Assembly (NCBI RefSeq): GCF_013179735.1
Contig: NZ_JABMEG010000001.1
Location: 2,604,001 to 2,668,000 of the forward strand
Origin: Permianibacter fluminis
GTDB taxonomy: Bacteria > Pseudomonadota > Gammaproteobacteria > Enterobacterales > Permianibacteraceae
Reading direction: 5' to 3'
Length of the DNA stretch: 64,000 bases
Part shown: in pieces, positions 35,377-44,689 of the stretch
Layout: each line of letters opens with the position of its first letter
How positions within the stretch are numbered: the first letter of the stretch is position 1
Position numbers and translations under genes: made by a program
The notes under the pieces: generated by a model
Databases searched by the model: none
Seen by the model: only the letters and a program-made list of their open reading frames with translations
Told to the model about the DNA's origin: nothing

Positions 35377-37320
35377 ATGAAACAACGGCTCCTTTCCCTG
35401 ATCGCCGGCCTGCTATTTGCCACCGGCGTCATAGCCGATGTCGCCACGCCTTCCGCGCCAGCAACCGACGCAGAAGCTCGCCAACTGTGGCAGCTGCTCG
35501 ATTACATTGCGGTTGATTACCCTGGCGCTGTCACGAATGGTGTTGTTCTCAGCGCAGGCGAATACCAAGAGATGCTGGAGTTCGCGATGCGTGCGCGCCA
35601 ACAAGCTGAGCGCTTGCCACAGGGGCAAGGTAAGCCTGCTGTGCTGGCCGCGATAGCACAACTGGAGTCCTCCGTGCAGGAGAAGCAGGCACCTGCAGAA
35701 GTCGCGCGACTGGCGCAGCAGGCGAGCCGAAAACTGTTGGATGGCTACCCAATTCCACTCGCGCCGAATACTCCACCCGATCTGAAGAAAGGGGCGACTC
35801 TGTATGCTGCCCATTGCGCCGGCTGCCACGGTATGTCTGGCCATGCCGATGGCCCGTTGGCGGCCCAACTAGATCCGAAACCTGTCGCTTTCTCGGAACC
35901 GGAGCGTGCCCGCTCCCGTAGCCTGCTGGCCTTATATCTGGTTGTGTCGCAAGGTCTCAGTGGCACGGCGATGGTCAGCTACGCAGGATTACCCGATGCC
36001 GATCGCTGGGCTCTCGCGTTCTATGTCGGAACCTTGTCGCATGACGATGGAATGCGAGAGCGCGGTGCCGAACTTTGGCGCCAAAATACTTCGCTGCAAA
36101 CACAGCTTGGCGACCTTGCCGCACTGACAACTGCGACCGAAGCGTCCTTGGTGCCAGCAATGCCAGGCGATAGCGCCCGAGATGTCATGGCCTTTCTTCG
36201 CACTCACCCCGAGGCGCTAGCCAAATCAGCAGATAACGGCCTCGCTCTAGCGCGTCAGTGCATACGAGAGAGTTTGTCGGCGGCGCAAGCGGGCGACGCG
36301 GTAGCAGCCACGCGGCTGGCACTGTCGGCGTATCTGGATGGTTTCGAGCCAACCGAGCCATTGCTCAGTGCTCGCAATCCCGCCCTGCTGCAACAGGTCG
36401 AGAGTGCCATGCTGCAGTATCGCCACACCATTGCCGATGATGACCGCGAGCAAGCGGCGGCCATCGCTCAGCAGTTGAGCAAATTGTTCGATCAGGTCGA
36501 AGCCGAGTTGGTTGCTGGCACCGCAGATCCCATGACAACTTTCATTGGAGCACTAACGATCCTGCTACGTGAGGGGCTGGAAGCGTTGCTGATCGTGATC
36601 GGCATACTGGCGTTCCTGAAAAAAGCAGAACGCAACACCGCAATCCGGCAGGTGCATTTCGGTTGGGTCAGTGCCTTGCTCGCTGGTGGGCTGACATGGT
36701 TTGCGGCGACGTATCTGGTTGACATCAGTGGCGCCAGTCGGGAAGTCACTGAAGGACTGTCCTCGCTGCTAGCCGCCGTCGTGCTACTCGGTGTTGGTAT
36801 CTGGATGCACCAGAAGAGCGCCGCCGGTCATTGGCAGGCCTATCTCAAAGAAAAACTATCGACAGCCGTATCGCATCGCTCGGCATGGGCGCTGTTTGCG
36901 TTGGCGTTTATCGCGGTTTACCGCGAGGTATTTGAAACCATACTGTTTTATTCGGCGCTAGCCGTTGATGGCAATGGCAGCGCATTGCTGGCCGGCTTAC
37001 TTGCGGGTATTGCGCTGCTGGCAATTGTTGCATGGTTGCTGTTGCGCACCAGCGCCCGGATGCCGATTGGAAAGTTTTTCTCGCTCAGTTCTGTGTTGGT
37101 GGCGATCTTGGCTGTTGTCCTTGCTGGCAAAGGTGTTGCTGGCTTGCAAGAGGCCGGTTGGTTGAGTGCGAATCCGCTGCCGGGGCCGCGGCTCGAAGTG
37201 CTGGGCATGTATCCGTCAGTGGAAACGGTGTCAGCCCAGGTCATCGTTTTGCTGATTGCCGCGCTCGGCTTCGGCTTGAATTTGTTATCGGTGCAACGAC
37301 TTTCCAACAAAAGCCACTGA
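35377..37320 (+). CDS. cytochrome c / FTR1 fusion permease (PbrT-like)
   Basis: The 647-residue protein has a signal peptide, a helical region and a c-type haem domain (CAGCH, 147-151, followed by MSGHADGP). A long periplasmic helical part comes next. The C-terminal FTR1 permease has about seven helices and the two motifs LREGLEALLIV (about 395) and YREVFETILFY (about 517), where the R/K-E-x-x-E pattern binds metal. The same architecture is found in PbrT, linked to Pb(II) uptake in Cupriavidus, and in FTR1-type iron importers. The MerR-type promoter upstream favours the Pb/Cd context. Transport direction and metal are inferred. Confidence 0.88.
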   Translation: MKQRLLSLIAGLLFATGVIADVATPSAPATDAEARQLWQLLDYIAVDYPGAVTNGVVLSAGEYQEMLEFAMRARQQAERLPQGQGKPAVLAAIAQLESSVQEKQAPAEVARLAQQASRKLLDGYPIPLAPNTPPDLKKGATLYAAHCAGCHGMSGHADGPLAAQLDPKPVAFSEPERARSRSLLALYLVVSQGLSGTAMVSYAGLPDADRWALAFYVGTLSHDDGMRERGAELWRQNTSLQTQLGDLAALTTATEASLVPAMPGDSARDVMAFLRTHPEALAKSADNGLALARQCIRESLSAAQAGDAVAATRLALSAYLDGFEPTEPLLSARNPALLQQVESAMLQYRHTIADDDREQAAAIAQQLSKLFDQVEAELVAGTADPMTTFIGALTILLREGLEALLIVIGILAFLKKAERNTAIRQVHFGWVSALLAGGLTWFAATYLVDISGASREVTEGLSSLLAAVVLLGVGIWMHQKSAAGHWQAYLKEKLSTAVSHRSAWALFALAFIAVYREVFETILFYSALAVDGNGSALLAGLLAGIALLAIVAWLLLRTSARMPIGKFFSLSSVLVAILAVVLAGKGVAGLQEAGWLSANPLPGPRLEVLGMYPSVETVSAQVIVLLIAALGFGLNLLSVQRLSNKSH

Positions 37321-37493
37321 GGTCAGTGTGAAAGCGAGAGGTCCAGAGCCGCCCGGCACCGGTCTTGGGAAAGTAGCGAATAGCTGTAAGTGGCAGAAGG
37401 GAAAGTCGGATATGCGCTAATCGAATCGGCAAATATAGGCTCGCTGCATTTCCGCACTACACTTTGCGCACGGTCATCGGCCGGAGCCTCGCG

Positions 37494-38027
37494 ATGGACA
37501 GAGACAATGTTTACTATGGGTTAGGTCTGCTGGCTTTTGCGGCGTTATCAATGCTCAGTTGGCATCTCTATCGAGGCGGTGAGTCGCAACCCTCATCCGT
37601 GGCAGATGCGGGCCACTATCATGGTCCGCACGGGGCGGAGGAGCATGTCGAAGAAGGGCTGCTACCGCACGGACCGCATGGTGGCATGTTGCTGGAAGAC
37701 CGTGATTTGGCAATCGAGCTGGTTCGACACGAGCACCAAACCGGGCAGTGGTTATATGCCTATGCGTTCAGTGATGATCAACGACCGCTACCGCCGACCG
37801 TAGTGCAGCTGCGTCTGGAATTCAGCAACAACGGCTTAAGCGAAACCGTGCGCCTGCAACCGGACAGTCGCGAGGGACTGGCATTGTCGGGGCAAGCACC
37901 TGAGGACCTGTTGAAAGGCTGGCAACTCAAGATGCTGGCTCAGCATGAGCAGCACGCGCATGAGTGGATGATCGAGAATTTCATGGCAAAGCAAGACAGT
38001 GCGATGCGCCCGGTGGTCCACAACTAA
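37494..38027 (+). CDS. membrane-anchored stand-alone CzcB N-terminal-type domain
   Basis: The 177-residue protein has one N-terminal membrane anchor (about 8-24) and a His-rich linker (GHYHGPHGAEEHVEEG). The following domain starts LPHGPHGGMLLEDRDLAIEL and continues YAYAFSDDQRPLPPTVVQLRLEFSN. The same GPHGG-LLE-D-ALE...YAYRDGxPL pattern normally forms the N-terminal domain of CzcB-type adaptors. The CzcB encoded at 41602-42744 lacks it, so this gene may supply the missing domain in trans. GGAG lies 7 nt before the ATG chosen (37494). Function is inferred from the pattern. Confidence 0.7.
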   Translation: MDRDNVYYGLGLLAFAALSMLSWHLYRGGESQPSSVADAGHYHGPHGAEEHVEEGLLPHGPHGGMLLEDRDLAIELVRHEHQTGQWLYAYAFSDDQRPLPPTVVQLRLEFSNNGLSETVRLQPDSREGLALSGQAPEDLLKGWQLKMLAQHEQHAHEWMIENFMAKQDSAMRPVVHN

Positions 38028-38134
38028 AAGAACCGCCGCGACAATGTTGACCGCGGCGGTGTCCACGTACTGAGTCGAGGAGACTCGTGCCAATGCGGGC
38101 ACCGGCCCGCTATGGCACGACTGGGGACAAGGCG

Positions 38135-38458
38135 TTAGGTGTTTGTACCGTTAATCACTTGGTAGGCCTCCACCGGCGTGACGTAAACCAGCCCTGCAAT
38201 CGGTTGCCCGGTGCGGGCATGGCGGTGAATGAGCTCGACCGCTTCGGTGGTCTTGTCGTCGTTGCAGATCAGCTCCAACTTGATTTCGTCGGTAACTTTC
38301 TCGCCGAGTTCTATGGAATAGTGCTCTTCATGGGCACTGATTGCATTCAATAACCCTTTGACGTCTATCACCGTCAGGTAGCGAAAGCCGGCGGCCTCGA
38401 GCGCATGCACGATGTCAGAGATGCGGCCGCGGTGAACAAAGGCAGTAACGACTTTCAT
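38135..38458 (-). CDS. PII-like protein of the Czc operon
   Basis: The 107-residue protein has the ferredoxin-like fold signature of PII/GlnB-like proteins (MKVVTAFVHRGRISDIVHALEAAGFRYLTVIDVKG...IKLELICNDDKTTEAVELIHRHARTGQP). It lacks the uridylylation Tyr context of classical GlnB. PII-like genes at the end of czc operons are a known recurring arrangement and are thought to sense nucleotides or metal status. The start overlaps the czcA stop (ATGA), so it is translated with the pump. Confidence 0.88.
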   Translation of the reverse strand: MKVVTAFVHRGRISDIVHALEAAGFRYLTVIDVKGLLNAISAHEEHYSIELGEKVTDEIKLELICNDDKTTEAVELIHRHARTGQPIAGLVYVTPVEAYQVINGTNT

Positions 38459-41400
38459 GACAGCTTCTCCGTAGCAGAGTGAGGCCGGGTTTCCAGCCAT
38501 TCATAAATGACCGGCAGCAGTACCAAAGTCAGCAAGGTCGAGGTAATGAGGCCGCCGACAACCACCGTTGCCAAGGGCCGCTGCGTCTCAGCACCTACGC
38601 CGGTAGACAACAGCATCGGCACCAGTCCGAGGATGGCGACACTGGCCGTCATCAGCACCGGCCGCAGCCGCAGTAAGGTGCCTTGTAGCACCGCTTCCCG
38701 CACTGACAGGCCGCGCTCGCGCAGCTCATTCAAGAAACTGACCAAGACGATGCCGTTCAGCATGGCCACACCGAATACCGCAATGAATCCGATGGCTGAC
38801 GGTACGGACAGGTATTGGCCAGTAATGGCCAAGCCCAGCAGGCCACCAATGGTCGCGAACGGCACGTTGGCAATGATCAGCGCGGCGTAGCGCATGGAGT
38901 TAAACGCGGTGTACAGCAGCACGAAGATGAAAAAGATGGTGATCGGCACAATGATCGCGAGCCGTGTCAATGCCCGCTGCTGATTCTCAAACGCACCGCC
39001 CCATTCCACCCAATAGCCGGCCGGCAATTCAACCGACTGCTTGATCGCTGCGTTGGCCTCCTGCACGAAGCTGTCGACATCTCGACCGCGCACATCCATC
39101 TGGATCACCGCGTAGCGCTGCAACTGCTCGCGGCGGACGAAGGAGTAACCTTCGGCAACATCAACATCGGCCACTTGCGCCAGCGGCACGATCACGCCAC
39201 CGGGAGCTGACAGCGGCAACTGCCGAATCGCCTCCAGCGATGACTTGTGCGACTCCTCCAGACGGACCGCAATTTCAAAGCGCTTGACGCCATCGAGCAG
39301 TGTGGTCACCGGCTCGCCGCCAATACCATTCTTGACAATGGTTAGAACGTCTTCGGCATTAAGGCCGTATCGAGCAATCGCTTCCCGGTTGACCTTGATC
39401 CGGATCTGCGGCTTACCAACGTTGGCCTCCAGCGACAGATCCGCCACCCCAGGGACTTTCGTCAGCACGTCTTTCAGTTTGGCACTGAGGCTGTCCAACT
39501 CACCCAAGTCCTCGCCGTAAAGTTTCAATGCCAGAGTGGCTCGCACGCCAGAGATCAGTTCTTCCACCCGCATTTGGATCGGCTGGGTGAACCCGGCAAC
39601 CGAGTTGGGGGCCACGTCCTCCAACAGCTCGGCCATGGCCTCTTCCAACTCACCGATGTCACGGCCACTGGTCCATTCCCGCTGCGGATGCAGCGCGGTG
39701 TAGATCTCCATGTAGTTGACGTCGGCGGTTTCACCTTTTTCAGCGCGGCCGATCATCGCCAGGGTCGACTCCACTTCCGGAAACTGTTTGAACGCTTCTT
39801 CAATGCGCTCGGACAACCGAATCGATTCATCGAGGGACGTGGACGGGATCGAGGTCACTCGCCACATGATCGAGCCTTCTTCCAGCTGCGGCATGAACTC
39901 CTTGCCGAGCAAAGGAAACAACGCCAGGCTGGCCACCAGTGCGGCAATTGAACCGGTGACAACGACCTTCTTCTTCGCCAGTGCCCAGGCGATTAGCGGG
40001 CGATACCCTGCCTTCAGCCACGCCACCATTTTGGTATCACGTTCCTCTTTGGCACGCAGAATGATCGCGGCGAGTACCGGGATCAGGGTCAACGTCAGCA
40101 GCAACGAGCCCGCCATCGCAAAGCTGATGTTCAACGCCATCGGTTTGAACAGCTTGCCTTCCAGTCCCTGCAAACTGAACAGCGGCAGAAACACCACGAT
40201 GATGATCAAGATGGCGAACGAGATGGGGTTGGCGACTTCCCGCGCGGCCGCCAATACCGCGGACGTTCGGTCGACGTTTTCGCCGTGGGCTTTTCGTTCC
40301 GCCATGATCCGGAACGCGTTCTCAACCATCACGACGGCGCCGTCGACCATCATGCCGATGCCGATGGCGAGGCCGGCCAGCGACATCAGGTTGGCCGACA
40401 GATTGGCCTGCCCCATGCAGATAAACGCAATTAGCATCGCCATCGGCAGGGCAACAATTACGACGATGGCGGAACGCAGCTCACCGAGAAACAGGAACAG
40501 GACGACCGCCACCAGAATCGAGCCTTCGATCAGCGCTCGCACGGCGGTGTTAACCGCCTTGTCGACCAACTCGGTGCGATCATAGATGGGCTTCATCACC
40601 ACCCCATCGGGTAGTGCGTCTTTGACGATATCCAGCTTGCTTTTGACTGCCTCGACCACGCCTTTGGCATTCTCGCCAATGCGGGCCAGCGCCATCCCCA
40701 GCACCACCTCTTTGCCGTCGCGGGTTACTGCACCGAAGCGCGTTGCGGCGGCTTCGCTGATTTCGGCGACATCACGGATGTAGACCGGTGTGCCGTCGTC
40801 TGTTTTCAAGACGATGCGGCCGATGTCGTCGGCATTGGCGACCAGACCGAGGCCGCGCACCAGATACTGCTCTTGGCCCAAATCGACATACTGACCGCCG
40901 ACCTGACCATTGTTGACTTGCAGTGCCGTCATGACCTCGGTGAAACCGATGCCGTGTTTGATCAGTTTGAGTGGGTCAATGCGCACTTGGAATTGCCGTT
41001 CGCCACCACCCCAGGACGTGACGTCGTCGACGCCCGGCGCTGTGCGCAGCATCAGCCGCACATTCCAGTCTTGCAAGGTGCGCAGGTCCATATCGGAAAT
41101 GCTGGCGTTCAGCTTTTCGTCAGCGCGCTCCAAGGTGTACCACAGCACCTGACCAAGACCGGATGCATTCGGCCCCATTTCGGGCCGGCCATAACCTTCC
41201 GGAATGCGATCGCCAACTTCCTGCAATCGTTCATTGACCAATTGTCTGGCAAAGTAAATATCGATTTCGTCATCGAAATAGACCGACACATACGACAAGC
41301 CAAACAAACTGACCGACCGAATTTCCTGCACTTTCGGCAAGCCTGCCAAGGCAGATTCGATCGGGAAGGTCAGCAGTTGTTCGACATCTTCGGCAGCCAG

Positions 41401-41565
41401 GCCGGGGGATTCGGTATAGATGTTGACCTGATTCGGGGTCACATCCGGAAAAGCATCAATCGGTACCGAGTTGACGGCGCGCAAGCCCAGAAAGGCCAGC
41501 ACCAAGAACGCGATCAACACCAGAAACTTATAACGCAGAGCGAGTTCGACCAGCCGATTCAGCAT
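38455..41565 (-). CDS. czcA: heavy-metal RND efflux pump CzcA
   Basis: The 1036-residue HME-RND transporter has the helix-4 motif GIGMMVDGAVVMVENAFR with the proton-relay Asp and Glu, and two large periplasmic loops. It lacks the Met triad of CusA and fits the CzcA/CnrA branch (Co2+, Zn2+, Cd2+). The start at 41565 (MLNRLVELALRYK) has GAGG 8 nt upstream; the frame runs 10 codons further without a signal. It lies between czcB and the PII-like gene in the CDF-czcI-czcCBA-PII transcript. Confidence 0.94.
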   Translation of the reverse strand: MLNRLVELALRYKFLVLIAFLVLAFLGLRAVNSVPIDAFPDVTPNQVNIYTESPGLAAEDVEQLLTFPIESALAGLPKVQEIRSVSLFGLSYVSVYFDDEIDIYFARQLVNERLQEVGDRIPEGYGRPEMGPNASGLGQVLWYTLERADEKLNASISDMDLRTLQDWNVRLMLRTAPGVDDVTSWGGGERQFQVRIDPLKLIKHGIGFTEVMTALQVNNGQVGGQYVDLGQEQYLVRGLGLVANADDIGRIVLKTDDGTPVYIRDVAEISEAAATRFGAVTRDGKEVVLGMALARIGENAKGVVEAVKSKLDIVKDALPDGVVMKPIYDRTELVDKAVNTAVRALIEGSILVAVVLFLFLGELRSAIVVIVALPMAMLIAFICMGQANLSANLMSLAGLAIGIGMMVDGAVVMVENAFRIMAERKAHGENVDRTSAVLAAAREVANPISFAILIIIVVFLPLFSLQGLEGKLFKPMALNISFAMAGSLLLTLTLIPVLAAIILRAKEERDTKMVAWLKAGYRPLIAWALAKKKVVVTGSIAALVASLALFPLLGKEFMPQLEEGSIMWRVTSIPSTSLDESIRLSERIEEAFKQFPEVESTLAMIGRAEKGETADVNYMEIYTALHPQREWTSGRDIGELEEAMAELLEDVAPNSVAGFTQPIQMRVEELISGVRATLALKLYGEDLGELDSLSAKLKDVLTKVPGVADLSLEANVGKPQIRIKVNREAIARYGLNAEDVLTIVKNGIGGEPVTTLLDGVKRFEIAVRLEESHKSSLEAIRQLPLSAPGGVIVPLAQVADVDVAEGYSFVRREQLQRYAVIQMDVRGRDVDSFVQEANAAIKQSVELPAGYWVEWGGAFENQQRALTRLAIIVPITIFFIFVLLYTAFNSMRYAALIIANVPFATIGGLLGLAITGQYLSVPSAIGFIAVFGVAMLNGIVLVSFLNELRERGLSVREAVLQGTLLRLRPVLMTASVAILGLVPMLLSTGVGAETQRPLATVVVGGLITSTLLTLVLLPVIYEWLETRPHSATEKLS

Positions 41566-41601
41566 GAGCCGGTCCTCCGAACACAGATGCCGCAACAGGA
41601 G

Positions 41602-42744
41602 TTAGTGCGCATGGCCTTCTCCCATTTGCGATTTCAGTTGCCGGGCCTTCAGCGCATAGGCGCCTTTGACAACAATCACATCACCGGCCTTCGCGCCGCT
41701 CTCGATCACCACCAGACCACCGCGGCTGGCGCCGGTTTGTACCGGTATGGGGTCGAAATCGCCGGGGCCTGCGACACGGAACAACACCATCTGACCGGCC
41801 AGTTGCACCAATGCATCCTTGGGTACCGCCAGTTGCTCGCTGACGCCCTGGGTGCTGATCCAAACCTCGGTAAACTCTCCGGGATGCAGCTGGTCTTTGT
41901 CATTGCGCACTTCGATGCGCACCGGCGTGGTCCGTGTGCCTTCCTCGGCGCGATGGGACAGCTGGATCACTTTGCCTGGCAGTTCGGTCTTGTCGTGTGC
42001 GATGACCCGCACCGCCGCGCCAACCGCAATGCGCTCGGCGGTGGACGGTGGCAACTGCGCGATAATCCAGACACTGTCCTCATTGACCAACGTGAACAGG
42101 GTACGGCCGGGTTCGGCACGTTCGCCGATCAGGAAATCATCGGATGTCAACCGACCTGCATGTGGTGCGAGCAAGGTCAGTTCGCCATTGGCATTGGCCG
42201 ACTTGCCGGCCAACAATTTTTCGATGGCGTTATCACTCATGCCAAAGGCACGCACCTTGGCGAGCGCTTGATCGCGCGCGATTTGTGCCTCCAGATAGCG
42301 GCGGCCGGACACGGCTTCACTGCCGAGCGATTTCACCCGTTGCCACTCGCGGTCGACCACCAACAGCGTGCCCTGCGCCTCGGCCAGTTCGATACTGGTC
42401 AGCGTCACCAACGGCTGCGCTTTTTTTACCGAATCACCGAGTTTGGCGTGGCGTTGCTGCACCAAGGCCGGTACCCGGGGACTAACCAAGGTAGTCGCGT
42501 AGGCATTCGGCTTGACTTCGCCCGGGGCGCGGATTTCGTCACTCAAGCGTTTGGCTTGCAAGGTCTCGGTGACGATGCCGAGTTTGTTGATTTCAGCATC
42601 GGTCAGCGGCTTGCCTTCGGTGTGTTCGCCTTCTTCGTGCTCTTCACCGTAACTCAGCGGTGCCAGCAGCGACGTCATGGCCAGCATGGCCAATGCGGTC
42701 GGCCAATAATGTTTACGGCATAGTGCTTTTTGCGTCGTTTTCAT
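41602..42744 (-). CDS. czcB: Czc-type RND periplasmic adaptor lacking the N-terminal GPHGG domain
   Basis: The 380-residue membrane-fusion protein begins with a signal-type segment (HYWPTALAMLAMTSLLAPLSYG). A short Glu/His-rich tail (EEHEEGEHTEGKPL) follows, then the adaptor core (LTDAEINKLGIVTETLQ..., lipoyl half-motifs VSPRVPALVQQRHAKLGDSVKKAQPL and LLAPHAGRL). It ends HAH. The ~90-residue N-terminal domain seen in many CzcB proteins is absent, and a similar domain is encoded separately at 37494. I start at the ATG at 42744; an ATG 15 nt upstream is possible. Confidence 0.9.
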   Translation of the reverse strand: MKTTQKALCRKHYWPTALAMLAMTSLLAPLSYGEEHEEGEHTEGKPLTDAEINKLGIVTETLQAKRLSDEIRAPGEVKPNAYATTLVSPRVPALVQQRHAKLGDSVKKAQPLVTLTSIELAEAQGTLLVVDREWQRVKSLGSEAVSGRRYLEAQIARDQALAKVRAFGMSDNAIEKLLAGKSANANGELTLLAPHAGRLTSDDFLIGERAEPGRTLFTLVNEDSVWIIAQLPPSTAERIAVGAAVRVIAHDKTELPGKVIQLSHRAEEGTRTTPVRIEVRNDKDQLHPGEFTEVWISTQGVSEQLAVPKDALVQLAGQMVLFRVAGPGDFDPIPVQTGASRGGLVVIESGAKAGDVIVVKGAYALKARQLKSQMGEGHAH

Positions 42745-42775
42745 TGTCAGAAAATCCATCCATTCAGTGTCGGGG

Positions 42776-44092
42776 TCAGTCCGCGCTGCGATCATCGAAA
42801 TCGGCCGGGTTGGTTTCCGGCAAGCCAGCCCAGCTGAGAAATTCGCCGGTGGTTTGCAGCCAATTGAGCCAGGCCTGCCACACTTGCGCATTGAGCTGGC
42901 GGCCGCGCGCGCTGGTATCGAGGGTTTGGTTGAGTTGCACCAGATAGTCGGCGCTGGATAATTCACCCGCCTCCCACATGCGCTGCAGCAGATCGGCACG
43001 GGCAGTAACGCGGCTCGCGGGGCTTTGCTGCCAACGTTGCCACGCTGTCAGCAGGGCGTTGTAGCGGACAGTTGCTTGATAGGCTTCGGCGCGCACCCGG
43101 CGCCGCATTTCATCCAGCTGTGCTTGCGCCTCATCGGCGTCCGCACGTGCCGCCGTCACTTCGGCGCGATAGCTGTTCACAATGGGCAGCGGGATACTGA
43201 CGTTGAAAGCGACGACGTCATCGCGGATGCCGTCGGTCTCCACGGTGCCCGAACTCAGTGAAAATACCGGATCGGGACGGCGCTCACGCTCTGCCACGGT
43301 GATTCGCGCGGTCGCGGCCTTGGCGACCTGATTGGCTTGCCGCAGCAGCACGTGACGCGCCAACTTGTCATCGTCAACCTGTACCGTGGTGAGCGAGGGC
43401 AAGGTGTCCATCAACGCGGGCAGTGCGACGGTATCGGCACCCAGTGCGCGTAGCGATTGCTCGGAACGCGCCTGTTCGGCTTCGAGTTCGGCAAGTTGCG
43501 CAAGCGATTCCTGTAACGCCAACTCAGCCAGATCACGTTCGATCTGATTGATGTCGCCGGCCCGCAGGCGCCGACCAGCCAATTCGGCAAAACGAGTCAT
43601 CAAATCGGCCCGTTCGTGACCCAGCGAGGCTTGCTCCTGCGCGGCCTGAAAAGCCACGACCTCACGCAACCAATCCGCACCGACCTGCTGCAACGAGGCA
43701 TGCCACTGCGCCAGCGCCGTTCGGTATTCCGCCTGCGCGACATCTTCCCGCGCTGAGCGTTTACCGGACCAATCGATGGCCATGGCGATACCGACTTCGC
43801 GGCGATCTTCGGCGCCGTTTTCGCCGCCTAAAGACAGCTCTGGGTTGTAGATACCCTGATCCGCGGCCGCGACGCGGGCAACCGCCGCGTTGAGCCGGGC
43901 ACGGGTCGCGCGTATGGCGGGATTGTTACGCCAGAGTTGTTGCAAGCCGGACCGCAATTCGGCGGGTAAATGCGGGCTGGACAGCAGTTGATTGGCCTGA
44001 TGACCATCAGGCTCCGCCGCAAGTACGGTCGGTAGCGTGAAAACGGATGCGAGCATCAGCAGCGATGCCGCCGCTCCGGTAAAAAAATGCAT
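42776..44092 (-). CDS. czcC: TolC-family outer membrane efflux protein CzcC
   Basis: The 438-residue outer-membrane factor has a signal peptide ending VLAAEPD. Two helical TolC repeats contain DQGIYNPELSLGGENGAED and RRPDPVFSLSSGTVETDGIRDDVVAFNVSIPLPIVN, the usual beta-barrel-side motifs of CzcC. It completes the tripartite CzcCBA pump for divalent cations. An AAGGAAG-type site precedes the start. A perfect hairpin lies in the 101-nt gap to the upstream gene (44153-44169). Confidence 0.9.
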   Translation of the reverse strand: MHFFTGAAASLLMLASVFTLPTVLAAEPDGHQANQLLSSPHLPAELRSGLQQLWRNNPAIRATRARLNAAVARVAAADQGIYNPELSLGGENGAEDRREVGIAMAIDWSGKRSAREDVAQAEYRTALAQWHASLQQVGADWLREVVAFQAAQEQASLGHERADLMTRFAELAGRRLRAGDINQIERDLAELALQESLAQLAELEAEQARSEQSLRALGADTVALPALMDTLPSLTTVQVDDDKLARHVLLRQANQVAKAATARITVAERERRPDPVFSLSSGTVETDGIRDDVVAFNVSIPLPIVNSYRAEVTAARADADEAQAQLDEMRRRVRAEAYQATVRYNALLTAWQRWQQSPASRVTARADLLQRMWEAGELSSADYLVQLNQTLDTSARGRQLNAQVWQAWLNWLQTTGEFLSWAGLPETNPADFDDRSAD

Positions 44093-44152
44093 GACGACTT
44101 CCTTCCAAGAGGGAATGACATGACCAAATGCAATGCATACGGTCAGGCATCA

Positions 44153-44169
44153 GCTCACCGGTGGTGAGC
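44153..44169. repeat. perfect 7-bp hairpin in the czcI-czcC gap
   Basis: GCTCACC-GGT-GGTGAGC lies between the small His-rich gene and czcC. It has no T-run, so it may be a partial attenuator or an RNA processing site inside the operon. Confidence 0.45.
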
Positions 44170-44193
44170 GTTCAATCGATGGAATGAAGCGAA

Positions 44194-44643
44194 TTAAATA
44201 AGCAGGCGAACCGTGCGGGTAAATTCGGCCGACGCGCGCCGTTGTACCGGTTCCGGCGAAGGTGATGAGGTAAACGATGAGAGGTGGGCGAACGCCAATG
44301 CAACTGGCGCGGGTAAGGCAAGCGGACTGAGTTTGTTGAACTTGGTTTCTTTAGCCGGCGTCGCCTGGTTGGCATCGTCATCACAATAAGGCACGACGTG
44401 ATCGCCATGACCATGTGAGGAGTCAGCATCGGCATCAGCCAGGTCCAGTGTGCCCGGCTCATGCACATCCTGATGACCAACGTGATGCACTACCAGCTGG
44501 CGGGCCTGTTCGGTGGCCACCACGACAGCATCGGCCGGCTCGTTGCTCATCACGCTCTGCAACGAGGCGAGCCGATCCAAACCGGTGGCGCACCACAGGT
44601 AGGTTAGCAACGCGAACAGCAAGTAGTGACGGTAACGGCGCAT
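44194..44643 (-). CDS. small His/Asp-rich exported protein (CzcI-like)
   Basis: The 149-residue protein starts MRRYRHYLLFALLTYLWCATG, a signal-type segment. A region rich in His and Asp follows (VVHHVGHQDVHEPG, DADADSSHGHGDHVVPYCDDD), then a C-terminal Ser/Pro-rich part. The position before czcC and the histidine-rich character recall CzcI, a small regulator of czc expression, but sequence identity to CzcI is not obvious. An in-frame ATG at 44688, 1 nt after the CDF stop codon, is an alternative start. Confidence 0.6.
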   Translation of the reverse strand: MRRYRHYLLFALLTYLWCATGLDRLASLQSVMSNEPADAVVVATEQARQLVVHHVGHQDVHEPGTLDLADADADSSHGHGDHVVPYCDDDANQATPAKETKFNKLSPLALPAPVALAFAHLSSFTSSPSPEPVQRRASAEFTRTVRLLI

Positions 44644-44689
44644 GAATCGGCCAGAACGCTCGTAAGGGACGGCAGAAGCAGCCGTCATG

